From contig CAZWMD010000017.1 of assembly GCA_964634815.1 (NCBI GenBank), positions 1-64,000 of the forward strand: a DNA stretch of 64,000 nucleotides. The letters run 5' to 3'. This document shows, piece after piece, positions 7,752-16,143 of the stretch. Each line of letters begins with the position of its first letter. The first letter of the stretch is position 1. Below the pieces are notes generated by a model that made no database searches, was not told the origin of the DNA, and saw only the letters and a list, made by a program, of their open reading frames with translations. Made by a program: the position numbers and the translations under genes. This DNA is from JALZVT01 sp964634815. GTDB taxonomy: Bacteria > Pseudomonadota > Gammaproteobacteria > Pseudomonadales > Azotimanducaceae.

Positions 7752-9566
7752 ATGTCTGAACCCGCTCTCGATGCTGAACGCGAGTCTTCCAAAAATCTGG
7801 GCAGCCTCAAACATGCTCTGAAGTATATGTCGCCTTACAAGGCGCAGATCATTGCAGCGACCGTTGCGCTGATCGTAACTGCCAGCATTACCCTGTCGGT
7901 AGGCCAGGGCGTGAGGGTTATTATTGATTCGGGTTTTGGGTCCAGGGATCCGGAACTTCTGAGCTCAAGCTTGCTGTTGTTCGCTGTCCTGGTTCTGGGG
8001 CTTACTGCAGGAACCTTTGTGCGATTCTATTTTGTCTCCTGGGTTGGGGAGCGAATTAGCGCCGACTTGCGCAACGATGTTTATGCCCATCTGATCGACC
8101 TGCATCCGGGCTTTTTTGAAGTTAATCAGCCTACCGAGATTCAATCGCGAATCACCACCGATACGACGCTGTTGCAAACGGTGATTGGCTCCTCGGTATC
8201 GATTGCGCTGCGTAATGCGTTGATGTTTGTGGGTGGCGTTGTTTTGCTGTTGGTGACCAATCCCAAGCTTACGGCCATCGTTCTTGGCAGCATCCCGCTC
8301 ATTATTGTTCCAATAATCCTCTTTGGACGCAGCGTCCGAAAATTATCACGTTCCAGTCAGGACACACTTGCTGATGTTGGCAGCTACGCCGGTGAATCGC
8401 TTCGTCACATCAAGGTGGTGCAGGCGTATAACCATCAGGCTGCCGATGTGGCTGCCTTTGATAACCGGGTTGAGAGTGCCTTTAAGGTAGCGGTGCACCG
8501 CATTCGTCAGCGGGCATTTCTAATTGCGATGGTAATGCTCCTCATCATGGGGGCCATAGCTGCCATGTTGTGGGTTGGCGGACAGGATGTGCTGCAAGGC
8601 CGAACCACAGCAGGCGAACTTGCTGCCTTTGTCTTTTACGCGTTGATTGTTGCCGGGTCGGTAGGTGCCATCTCTGAAGTATGGTCAGATCTGCAACGCG
8701 CCGCTGGAGCAACCGAGAGGCTCATGGAGCTGCTGGCGGCACCGAATGAATTACCTGATCCGCAGATTGCGGCGGACATTTCGACGCTAGAAGGCGCAAT
8801 TGCGTTCGAGGGCGTAGGGTATACCTATCCTCTACGGCCTACGGTACCTGTATTAACGAACGTGTCTTTTGAAGTGAAACCGGGCGAAATGCTGGCGCTG
8901 GTAGGGCCCTCGGGTGCAGGCAAGAGCACGTTGTTTGATCTAATGCTGCGTTTTTATGATCCGCTTGCTGGCGTGGTGCGACTGGATGGCCATGATTTGC
9001 GGGCGCTTGATCGCGCAGCGCTGCGCCAGCAGATTGCACTTGTACCCCAGGATGCTGCGTTGTTGGCTGGAACGATTCGTGAGCTGGTGAGTTACGCGCA
9101 AACTGAATCCAGTGTGGTTGATGATGAAAAGGTTTTGGCAGCACTCAGCAAAGCCAATGCGCTGGCATTTGTTGAAGACCTTCCAGAGGGGCTCGATACA
9201 AGATTGGGTGAAGGTGGGGTAGGGCTTTCCGGTGGGCAGCGACAACGGCTTGCGATCGCGCGGGCGTTGTACAGTGAGCCACGCGTGCTGTTACTTGATG
9301 AAGCAACCAGTGCTCTGGATGCCGAAAGCGAGGCCCAGATTCGCGATGCACTGATGAGTATTCGTGGAGAAGTTACAGTGGTAGCGATCGCTCACAGGCT
9401 GTCAACGGTCATGGGTGCAAATCGGATTGTGGTGCTTGATGGTGGCAAGGTCTCGGCCATTGGGCCACACAATGAGCTGCTGGAAACCAGTCCGCTATAC
9501 GCCAGATACGCCAAGGTTCAACTTGAATCACCAAACAAGGCCAACTGGTCTTCAGAGTCTGGATGA
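7752..9566 (+). CDS. ABC exporter, fused TMD-NBD half-transporter (MsbA/HetI-like)
   Basis: 604 residues with an N-terminal six-helix transmembrane domain (about 25-320) and a C-terminal ATPase. Walker A is GPSGAGKST, the signature LSGGQRQRLAIARAL, Walker B VLLLDEATSALD and the switch His is in AIAHRLST. Such half-transporters homodimerise in the inner membrane to export lipids, peptides or drugs; the substrate is not predictable. It is divergent from the esterase gene and transcribed toward dinB, overlapping the dinB 3' end by 49 bp. Nothing nearby fixes its cargo. Confidence 0.93.
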   Translation: MSEPALDAERESSKNLGSLKHALKYMSPYKAQIIAATVALIVTASITLSVGQGVRVIIDSGFGSRDPELLSSSLLLFAVLVLGLTAGTFVRFYFVSWVGERISADLRNDVYAHLIDLHPGFFEVNQPTEIQSRITTDTTLLQTVIGSSVSIALRNALMFVGGVVLLLVTNPKLTAIVLGSIPLIIVPIILFGRSVRKLSRSSQDTLADVGSYAGESLRHIKVVQAYNHQAADVAAFDNRVESAFKVAVHRIRQRAFLIAMVMLLIMGAIAAMLWVGGQDVLQGRTTAGELAAFVFYALIVAGSVGAISEVWSDLQRAAGATERLMELLAAPNELPDPQIAADISTLEGAIAFEGVGYTYPLRPTVPVLTNVSFEVKPGEMLALVGPSGAGKSTLFDLMLRFYDPLAGVVRLDGHDLRALDRAALRQQIALVPQDAALLAGTIRELVSYAQTESSVVDDEKVLAALSKANALAFVEDLPEGLDTRLGEGGVGLSGGQRQRLAIARALYSEPRVLLLDEATSALDAESEAQIRDALMSIRGEVTVVAIAHRLSTVMGANRIVVLDGGKVSAIGPHNELLETSPLYARYAKVQLESPNKANWSSESG

Positions 9567-10591
9567 GCCAAACGAACGCCCATTCCCAGAAGGCGTACGG
9601 GTTGCTCTGCTCTCGACCAACCGCGTTGAATCAGAGACTCAAACTCTGCCAGTTCAACTCTGCTGCCCATGCTTGACACGGTGGTAGTTGTGAAATCGCT
9701 GAAGCGAACCTTTACAAAACACTGATCTATTCTGGCCCTCGCGTTTGTCGCGCTGCTGTCGATGCGACCTTGCAGATCGGTGAACAAAGCCTTGCTTGCG
9801 CTTAACGCTGCTGGCAGATCGATCAGATCTTCGGCGAAGGTTCGTTCGACACTGATAGATTTTCTCAGGCGATGGGGGCGCACCGGGCGTTCATCCTTGC
9901 CACGGCAGAGTTCAAACAGGCGGGCACCAAATTTGCCATAGCTGCGAGTCAGTTGAGTGATGGATAACGCCCGCAGATCACTGCACTTGCGCAATCCCTG
10001 CGCGTGCATCCGGGCTGCCGTTACCGATCCAACTCCAAAGATTTTCTCAACGGGCAATTCGGCAACAAAGGCATCGATCTGGTTGGGTGTGACAGTGAAT
10101 TGGCCATCGGGTTTGTCCCAGTCACTCGCGATTTTGGCAACAAATTTGTTGGGTGCTATGCCGCAGGAGATGGTAATTGCAAGCTCCTCACGAACAGCTC
10201 GCCTGATTTCCCTGGCCATGAGAGTGGCACTGCCGTCGAACTCTGAACAATCGCTTACGTCGAGAAACGCTTCATCGAGTGACAATGGTTCTATGATTGG
10301 AGTGAATCGCTCAAAAATTTCCCGCACTTGTGCTGACACAGCCTTGTATTTGGCCATGTTGTTGCGAACGATGACCAGGCTTGGACACAAGCGCACAGCC
10401 CGACTCATCGGCATCGCGCTGTGTACGCCGTAGCGGCGTGCGAGGTAGTTGCAGGTCGCAACCACGCCTCTCTTGTCTGGAGCTCCGCCAACCGCAACGG
10501 GCTGGTCGCGCAGCTCAGGATTATCACGCATCTCTACCGAGGCGAAAAAGCTGTCGCAATCAGCATGAATAATCTTGCGCTGATGGCTCAA
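9518..10591 (-). CDS. dinB: DNA polymerase IV (Y-family translesion polymerase)
   Basis: Y-family polymerase: palm motif IIHADCDSFFASVE with the first catalytic Asp, SLDEAFLDVS with the Asp-Glu pair, the helix-hairpin-helix GVGSVTAARM and a little-finger domain. It extends primers opposite damaged bases and binds the beta clamp through its C-terminal tail (DQLALFG). The open frame reaches 10744, but homology begins at RKIIHADCD, so TTG at 10591 (MSHQRKIIHADCD after initiation, 357 aa) is the likely start. No strong ribosome-binding site is visible there, so the start is a guess. Convergent with the ABC exporter. Confidence 0.92.
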   Translation of the reverse strand: MSHQRKIIHADCDSFFASVEMRDNPELRDQPVAVGGAPDKRGVVATCNYLARRYGVHSAMPMSRAVRLCPSLVIVRNNMAKYKAVSAQVREIFERFTPIIEPLSLDEAFLDVSDCSEFDGSATLMAREIRRAVREELAITISCGIAPNKFVAKIASDWDKPDGQFTVTPNQIDAFVAELPVEKIFGVGSVTAARMHAQGLRKCSDLRALSITQLTRSYGKFGARLFELCRGKDERPVRPHRLRKSISVERTFAEDLIDLPAALSASKALFTDLQGRIDSSATNARARIDQCFVKVRFSDFTTTTVSSMGSRVELAEFESLIQRGWSRAEQPVRLLGMGVRLAHPDSEDQLALFGDSS

Positions 10592-10734
10592 ATTTTGCGG
10601 ATTGTTGTGTGGATTGTTGTTTATAGCGCCTTCCGAGATCGTCTTCCGATGGAACCTGATCGCTGTCCTCCGCATAATAACCCGTGGCAGAGCAGACATT
10701 TTGATCGTTAACAGAGAATAAAGGGGAGTACGCC

Positions 10735-11868
10735 ATGGGGCCATTAGAAGGGGTAAGAATCATTGAGCTGGCGGGCATAGGCCCAGGGCCGTTTTGCGGC
10801 ATGATGCTCTCTGACATGGGAGCTGAGGTTATTCGGATCGACCGCTACACCGAAAACCCCCAGCCATCCAAAGATGTGCTTAACCGCAATCGTCACTCGA
10901 TAGCGGTAGATCTGAAGCAGCCAGAGGGTGTCGAAACGGTACTCAAGCTTGTGGAGTCTGCCGATGGTTTGTTTGAAGGCTTTCGTCCCGGCGTCACTGA
11001 GCGCCTGGGTCTGGGGCCTGCCGACTGTATGAAGCGTAACAAGAAGCTGGTTTATGGTCGTATGACGGGCTGGGGGCAGGATGGCCCGATGGCTAATGCT
11101 GCGGGGCATGACATCAATTACATAGCACTGTCGGGTGCACTTTACTCGGTGGGTCGCAGCGGAGAACGTCCGGTACCACCACTGAATCTTGTAGGTGACT
11201 TTGGTGGAGGTGGCATGTTGCTCGCCTTTGGCATGGTATGCGCTCTTCTGGAAGCCCAGAAGTCCGGAGAGGGACAGGTGATTGACTCGGCGATGATCGA
11301 TGGTGCTGCATCACTTATGTCGATGTTCTTCAGCATGGCTGCGATGGGTCGATTTACTGATCAGCGTGGTACTAACCTGCTTGATGGCGGTGCACCCTTC
11401 TACGATACCTATGAAACCAGCGATGGTAAGTACGTAAGCCTTGGCTCCATCGAGCCACAGTTTTATGCACTCCTTAAGGAGAAAGCAGGGCTTGATGAGG
11501 AGACGTTTGGGGCACAGCACGACGCAAGTCGATGGGTGTCGCAGAAGGAAAAACTCACAGCGATCATGAAATCAAAAACTCGCGATGAGTGGTGTGAGAT
11601 TATGGAGGGCAGTGATGTTTGTTTCGCACCGGTGCTCTCGATCTTTGAAGCACCGGATCATCCCCACAATAAGCATCGCAACGGATTTCTGAATATCGAT
11701 GGTGTTGTGCAGCCAGCACCAGCGCCACGCTTTTCGCGCACCGCACCAGAGGTGCGACACGGACCGCGTATGGAAGGACAGGATTCAGAAGCGGTACTGA
11801 GCGCGGCTGGATTCTCTGCCGAGAAAATTGCAGAACTTAAGGCCAGCAAGGTCATTCCGGGAGCATGA
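10735..11868 (+). CDS. Alpha-methylacyl-CoA racemase (CaiB/BaiF family)
   Basis: CoA-transferase-family III fold of 377 residues. The racemase branch is indicated by AGHDINYIALSG (His) and LVGDFGGGGM (Asp), the acid/base pair known in alpha-methylacyl-CoA racemase, and by GFRPGVTERLGLGP. It would interconvert 2R- and 2S-methyl-branched acyl-CoAs so that beta-oxidation can proceed. The gene overlaps prpE by 4 nt (ATGA). With prpE and the small monooxygenase it forms a three-gene unit consistent with catabolism of methyl-branched chains (such as isoprenoid or sterol side chains) that release propionate units; this pathway link is inferred. Confidence 0.9.
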   Translation: MGPLEGVRIIELAGIGPGPFCGMMLSDMGAEVIRIDRYTENPQPSKDVLNRNRHSIAVDLKQPEGVETVLKLVESADGLFEGFRPGVTERLGLGPADCMKRNKKLVYGRMTGWGQDGPMANAAGHDINYIALSGALYSVGRSGERPVPPLNLVGDFGGGGMLLAFGMVCALLEAQKSGEGQVIDSAMIDGAASLMSMFFSMAAMGRFTDQRGTNLLDGGAPFYDTYETSDGKYVSLGSIEPQFYALLKEKAGLDEETFGAQHDASRWVSQKEKLTAIMKSKTRDEWCEIMEGSDVCFAPVLSIFEAPDHPHNKHRNGFLNIDGVVQPAPAPRFSRTAPEVRHGPRMEGQDSEAVLSAAGFSAEKIAELKASKVIPGA

Positions 11869-13775
11869 GCACATCTGAGCAAGAACTTCTGGAGCAATAT
11901 CAGGCCGTCAATGCGCGTGCAGCGTCTGACCCTGAAGGGTTCTGGCGTGAGCAGGCGCAGCGATTGGACTGGTTCGAGTTTCCGCCGAGCATACTAAGCA
12001 AGGACAGCAATGGAGCCGACCGCTGGTATGCGGGCGGCAAGTTGAATACCGCCTGGCTCGCTCTCGACCGTCATGTTGAGGCGGGACGCGGTGATCAGAT
12101 TGCGCTGATCTATGATTCTCCGGCCACCGATACCTACACAAAATACACCTTTGCTGAACTGACCGAATGGGTTGCCAGTGTTGCAGGTTCGCTCCGGGCA
12201 CTTGGTGTTGAGAAAGGTGATCGGGTAGTTATCTATATGCCCATGGTGCCCGAAACGGCGGTAGCCATGCTTGCCTGTGCGCGTATTGGTGCCGTTCACT
12301 CGGTAGTATTTGGTGGCTTTGCTGCGCCCGAGTTAGCTATTCGAATCGACGATGCAACGCCAAAGGTCATTCTGTCGGCGAGCTGCGGTATCGAATTCGA
12401 CAAGGTGATCGAATACAAACCGCTGCTGGACCGTGCCATCGAGCTTGCTGCGCATAAGGTGCAACACAGCGTTGTGCTGCAACGCGCTCAGGCGCGTGCG
12501 ACCCTGCATGCGCCACGCGACATTGACTGGATTGAGTTCGAGGCGCTCGGCGATGCTGCCGACTGTGTGCAGCTTGATGCCTGTGATCCGCTGTATATTT
12601 TGTATACCTCGGGTACGACCGGTAAGCCTAAAGGGGTGTTGCGAGACAATGGTGGCCATGCGGTGGCGCTGGCTTACAGTATGGACGTGGTCTACGGACT
12701 TAATGAAGGCGAAACCTACTGGGCCGCGTCAGATGTTGGCTGGGTGGTTGGCCACAGTTTTATTGTTTACGGCCCGCTTATTGCCGGCTGTTCGAGCATT
12801 TTGTTTGAAGGCAAACCGGTACGCACACCCGATGCAGGTACCTTTTGGCGCGTCATTCAGGATTATCAGGTAAGCGCCTTTTTTGTTGCCCCTACGGCCT
12901 TCCGGGCGATAAAAAAAGAAGACCCCGATGGTGCGCTGCTAAAGAACTACGACATAACCAGTTTGCGTACGCTGTTTGTTGCCGGCGAGCGTCTGGATCC
13001 GCCAACTTATCATTGGCTCGATGAGGTATTGCACTGTCCGGTGGTGGACCATTGGTGGCAAACCGAAACCGGCTGGCCGATATGCTCTAATCTTGCACGG
13101 ATGGGATTACTGCCGATCAAACCGGGCTCTCTGGCGTTGCCCATTCCAGGTTACGACCTGCGTATTTTTGATGAAGATGGCAACGAACTCGCTCCCGGTG
13201 AAGAAGGCAATGTGGTGCTGAAAGCACCGCTACCTCCTGGCGCGTTGCCGACGGTGTGGCAGGATCACGCCCGGTTTCTCGCTGCCTACTGGGAACGTTA
13301 CCCCGGCTATTACCTGACCGGTGATGGCGGTTACGTTGATGAGCAGGGTTACGTTTACATCATGGGGCGAGTAGATGATGTGATCAACGTTGCTGGACAT
13401 CGATTGTCGACCGGTCAGATGGAAGAGGTTGTTGCAGCGAACCTGGCGGTCGCCGAGTGCGCGGTGGTTGGAATTAAGGACGCTGATAAGGGGCAGGTGC
13501 CTTTGGGTCTGGTGGTGCTGAAGGACGGAGTGAATATTGAGCTGGCCGCCTTGCGCGAGGAACTGATTGCGGCTGTGCGAAGTGAAGTGGGGGCCTTTGC
13601 TAACTTCAGGCAACTGCTGCGAGTAGAACGGCTGCCGAAAACTCGATCGGGCAAAATTTTGCGCCAAACCATTCGCAAATTAGCCGACGGTGAGGACTAT
13701 GCCATGCCTTCGACGATTGATGATCCGGTGATCCTTGAGGAGATTCAGGCCGCGTTGGACAGTCGCAACGCATAG
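11865..13775 (+). CDS. prpE: Propionate--CoA ligase
   Basis: 636-residue ANL-superfamily adenylating enzyme. The N-terminal KLNTAWLALDRHV region, P-loop YTSGTTGKPKG, WWQTETGWPI and TGDGG follow the PrpE/Acs pattern; the C-terminal TRSGKILRQTIR holds the catalytic, acetylation-prone lysine. Wording of the acyl pocket (DVGWVVGHSFIVYGPL, DHWWQTETGWPICSN) fits propionyl-CoA synthetase better than acetyl-CoA synthetase. It activates propionate for the methylcitrate or methylmalonyl route. Translationally coupled to the upstream racemase. Confidence 0.92.
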   Translation: MSTSEQELLEQYQAVNARAASDPEGFWREQAQRLDWFEFPPSILSKDSNGADRWYAGGKLNTAWLALDRHVEAGRGDQIALIYDSPATDTYTKYTFAELTEWVASVAGSLRALGVEKGDRVVIYMPMVPETAVAMLACARIGAVHSVVFGGFAAPELAIRIDDATPKVILSASCGIEFDKVIEYKPLLDRAIELAAHKVQHSVVLQRAQARATLHAPRDIDWIEFEALGDAADCVQLDACDPLYILYTSGTTGKPKGVLRDNGGHAVALAYSMDVVYGLNEGETYWAASDVGWVVGHSFIVYGPLIAGCSSILFEGKPVRTPDAGTFWRVIQDYQVSAFFVAPTAFRAIKKEDPDGALLKNYDITSLRTLFVAGERLDPPTYHWLDEVLHCPVVDHWWQTETGWPICSNLARMGLLPIKPGSLALPIPGYDLRIFDEDGNELAPGEEGNVVLKAPLPPGALPTVWQDHARFLAAYWERYPGYYLTGDGGYVDEQGYVYIMGRVDDVINVAGHRLSTGQMEEVVAANLAVAECAVVGIKDADKGQVPLGLVVLKDGVNIELAALREELIAAVRSEVGAFANFRQLLRVERLPKTRSGKILRQTIRKLADGEDYAMPSTIDDPVILEEIQAALDSRNA

Positions 13776-13824
13776 CGACAAATTTGCGGCTTTCGGGTAT
13801 GAGGTTATCACCGTATCATGGGGC

Positions 13825-14163
13825 ATGATTATTGTGCACGGTACGATCCCGCTGAAACCCGATTGCCGCGAGCAGGCGCTTGATCTTGCGCGCCAGATGG
13901 CCGAGGCCAGTACCTCTGAGGACGGCTGCATCTCTTATGATTTTTATCTGGGCCTGCTTGATGAAAATGTCCTGATGCTATTTCAGGAGTGGGAATCGAT
14001 GGAGTCTTTGCGCGATCACTTTCAAACTGAACACATGGAAGAGTTCATGCGCGTGCTGCCGGAGTACCTTGCGGGAGAAATCGTCACCCGCCGATTTGCC
14101 GTGCAAAATGTAGACGACGGTGAGGATCAGCCTATGTCTGAACCCAGACCGATCATTCATTAA
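13825..14163 (+). CDS. Antibiotic-biosynthesis-monooxygenase (ABM) domain protein
   Basis: A 112-residue ferredoxin-like ABM-fold protein: MIIVHGTIPLKPDCREQAL, then SYDFYLGLLDENVLMLFQEW and HFQTEHMEEF. These small dimeric proteins are often cofactor-free oxygenases or quinol oxidases, but many have no assigned role. I chose the ATG at 13825 because the domain starts there; the frame is open farther upstream inside prpE without domain homology. It is 49 bp after prpE on the same strand, so probably in the same transcript. Confidence 0.8.
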   Translation: MIIVHGTIPLKPDCREQALDLARQMAEASTSEDGCISYDFYLGLLDENVLMLFQEWESMESLRDHFQTEHMEEFMRVLPEYLAGEIVTRRFAVQNVDDGEDQPMSEPRPIIH

Positions 14164-14199
14164 GCGTTAATTTGGCACTCACTTAGGTTTTCCAGGCAC

Positions 14200-14682
14200 T
14201 TGAACAACTCGTTACCGTCCTCAGTTACACCCTCTGTTACTGTTCGCGAAGGAACCCTGGCGGAAGCCTGGGCGATCTATCAGCAGATGCCTGAATTTGT
14301 GGGTGGCTTGTTGGATCAGAGTCAGTTTGAGCATCGATTAGCGCAGAGTTCGGCAATCATATTGATTGCCTGTCAGGATGACGAAGCACTTGGGTTCAAG
14401 GTTGGATTCGATCGCTACGCAGACGGCTCTTTTTATAGCTGGCTTGGCGGAGTAGTGAAGCCAGCTCGGCGCCAAGGGGTTGCCCGAGCGCTCTTGCTTG
14501 AGCAGGAAAAGAAGGTCATCGCGGCAGGCTTCGACCGGGTTTATGTGAAAACTCTTAACCGCTACACGGGCATGTTGACCCTGCTGCTCACTAACGGTTA
14601 CGGCGTGGTCGGCGTGAAATTGCCGGACGATTTGCCCGTGGCCGACGGTCGCCTTACCCTGGTAAAGATTCTCCGCGGCTGA
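14200..14682 (+). CDS. GNAT-family N-acetyltransferase
   Basis: 160 residues with the acetyl-CoA binding core VVKPARRQGVARALLLEQE (the R/Q-x-x-G-x-G/A loop) and a following strand-helix unit ending in LTLLLTNGYGVVGVKL. It acetylates an unknown amine or protein N-terminus in the cytoplasm. The start is TTG at 14200 with little ribosome-binding signal, so the first few residues are uncertain. It stands alone between the prpE unit and convergent wrbA, ending 5 bp from the wrbA stop. Confidence 0.85.
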   Translation: MNNSLPSSVTPSVTVREGTLAEAWAIYQQMPEFVGGLLDQSQFEHRLAQSSAIILIACQDDEALGFKVGFDRYADGSFYSWLGGVVKPARRQGVARALLLEQEKKVIAAGFDRVYVKTLNRYTGMLTLLLTNGYGVVGVKLPDDLPVADGRLTLVKILRG

Positions 14683-14687
14683 TGCAA

Positions 14688-15302
14688 TTAGCCTAACCGC
14701 TCAGCGAGCCTGGCGAGCCTTTCACCGGCAGCCATTGCAATCGCCTTCTCTTCGTTACTGATCTGCACACTAGCGTTGTTGCCGGCGACATGTGATGCCC
14801 CATAGGGCGTTCCGCCTTTTTCGGTGCTGCGCAGTTCGGGCACGCTGTAGGGTACCCCGCAGATCACCATGCCATGATGGAACAAAGGGATTTGCATGGA
14901 TAAAAGGGTGCTTTCCTGGCCGCCGTGCATTGATGAGGTACTGGTGAATACGCTGGCGGGCTTGTCCACGAGCGCGTTTGACAGCCACAGGTCTACAGTG
15001 TCGTCCAGAAAATGCTTGAGTGACGCTGCCATATTGCCGAATCGAGTAGGGCTACCCAGCGCGAGGGCGCAGCAATCTCGCAGATCTTCTTTGGTGCAAT
15101 ACACTGCGCCGGCTTCCGGGACCGGAGGTGCGGTCTGTTCGACAACAGTGGCTACCTCCGGCACGGTTCGCAATCGGGCGCTAAACTTGCTGGATTGAGT
15201 GATTCCCCGGCCGATGTAGCGCGCCAGCTCAGCGGTAGTGCCACCGCGGCTGTAGTAAAGCACCAGGATATAGGGTGCAGTTTCTGAGGAAGTTTGGGTC
15301 AT
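14688..15302 (-). CDS. wrbA: NAD(P)H:quinone oxidoreductase, flavodoxin-like
   Basis: WrbA reduces quinones by two electrons using FMN and NAD(P)H. The flavodoxin fold is evident: ILVLYYSRGGTTAEL binds the FMN phosphate, GSPTRFGNMAAS and STSSMHGGQEST form the isoalloxazine-binding loops, and GGTPYGASHV is the typical WrbA C-terminal loop. Length 204 is normal. The ATG at 15302 follows AAGGTG with suitable spacing. Its upstream DNA is the segment repeated on the other side of the first N gap, so the true intergenic distance to the next gene is shorter than shown. Confidence 0.93.
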   Translation of the reverse strand: MTQTSSETAPYILVLYYSRGGTTAELARYIGRGITQSSKFSARLRTVPEVATVVEQTAPPVPEAGAVYCTKEDLRDCCALALGSPTRFGNMAASLKHFLDDTVDLWLSNALVDKPASVFTSTSSMHGGQESTLLSMQIPLFHHGMVICGVPYSVPELRSTEKGGTPYGASHVAGNNASVQISNEEKAIAMAAGERLARLAERLG

Positions 15303-15361
15303 GGACGTTCACCTTGAATTAACCGTGGAGTGTTTTACGGTACCGTTAGGATGAGGCTTAC

Positions 15362-15461
15362 NNNNNNNNNNNNNNNNNNNNNNNNNNNNNNNNNNNNNNN
15401 NNNNNNNNNNNNNNNNNNNNNNNNNNNNNNNNNNNNNNNNNNNNNNNNNNNNNNNNNNNNN
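15362..15461. other. Assembly gap (100 N)
   Basis: A 100-N placeholder flanked by an exact 55-bp duplicate (15307-15361 = 15462-15516). This is what two contigs sharing a 55-base overlap look like when scaffolded without merging. Confidence 0.95.
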
Positions 15462-15540
15462 GTTCACCTTGAATTAACCGTGGAGTGTTTTACGGTACCG
15501 TTAGGATGAGGCTTACGTGCGATGGGTTCAAACCATTAAA

Positions 15541-15579
15541 TGCAAGCAGGAGATGCAAACAGGAGATGCAAGCAGGAGA
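15541..15579 (+). repeat. 13-bp tandem repeat, 3 copies, before the TlpA-like gene
   Basis: Three copies of TGCAA(G/A)CAGGAGA (15541, 15554, 15567) followed by a partial copy. Each unit carries an AGGAG Shine-Dalgarno-like core and creates an ATG at the junction, immediately upstream of the start codon at 15590. Confidence 0.9.
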
Positions 15580-15589
15580 TGCAAAAACA

Positions 15590-16129
15590 ATGGCAGTTAG
15601 CAGGGTGAGTCGGTTCAACGCCCAATTAGATAAGCCCCGCAGCAGTTGGGTGCGAGGCACACTTCTGACTCTTTTACTCATGGGCATTCTTGCCTGCACA
15701 CCCGAAGCAACAGATGAGGTGCAGAGCCTTTCCGGGGCCAAGGTCACTCTGTCTGGCTCAGACTGGCTGGTAGTGAATTATTGGGCCGAGTGGTGTGGGC
15801 CTTGTCGGCATGAGATTCCGGAACTCAACGAACTTGATGGATACATGGGCGACGCAAAACCCGGGCTCAGTGTCCGTGTACTGGGTGTGAATTACGATGG
15901 CTTGCGTGATCAGAAACTCCGGGACGTTAGTGAACGGATGGGAATAGGTTTTGACGTGTTGCTGGATGATCCTCGTCAGCGCTGGGGCCAGGAAATTCCC
16001 ACGGTTCTGCCCAGCACGTATCTCATCGCCCCGGGTGGAGACTTTGTTGAAACCTTGCTCGGACCTCAGACCCGGGCTGGCATTCTATCGCGTATTGAGA
16101 CGCTGATCGCCCAGCGGCCAGAGTCCTGA
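15590..16129 (+). CDS. Thioredoxin-like (TlpA/ResA-type) lipoprotein
   Basis: 179 residues: an N-terminal hydrophobic segment ending in a lipobox-like GILAC (Cys about 36), then a thioredoxin fold with the redox motif WAEWCGPCR and a cis-Pro region (EIPTVLPSTYLI). By family it is a membrane-anchored periplasmic thiol reductase, as in cytochrome c maturation or oxidative protein repair. The ATG at 15590 is the start that gives a normal signal peptide; an AGGAG lies 11 nt upstream within the repeats. The open frame upstream to 15485 crosses the repeat and is not used. Unlinked to other redox genes here. Confidence 0.87.
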   Translation: MAVSRVSRFNAQLDKPRSSWVRGTLLTLLLMGILACTPEATDEVQSLSGAKVTLSGSDWLVVNYWAEWCGPCRHEIPELNELDGYMGDAKPGLSVRVLGVNYDGLRDQKLRDVSERMGIGFDVLLDDPRQRWGQEIPTVLPSTYLIAPGGDFVETLLGPQTRAGILSRIETLIAQRPES

Positions 16130-16143
16130 CTTCTGACTCTGCA

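Larger units (their letters stand above)
15303..15589. other. Intergenic region containing N gap 1
   Basis: Divergent region between wrbA (minus) and the TlpA-like gene (plus). The 55 bases before the gap (15307-15361) and after it (15462-15516) are identical, so the real spacer is probably only about 130 bp. The only other structure is a set of 13-bp tandem repeats at its right end. I see no further gene. Confidence 0.8.

Noticed and set aside
15307..15516. True tandem duplication of the wrbA upstream region
   Set aside because: Exact 55-bp identity on either side of a 100-N placeholder is better explained by contig overlap.
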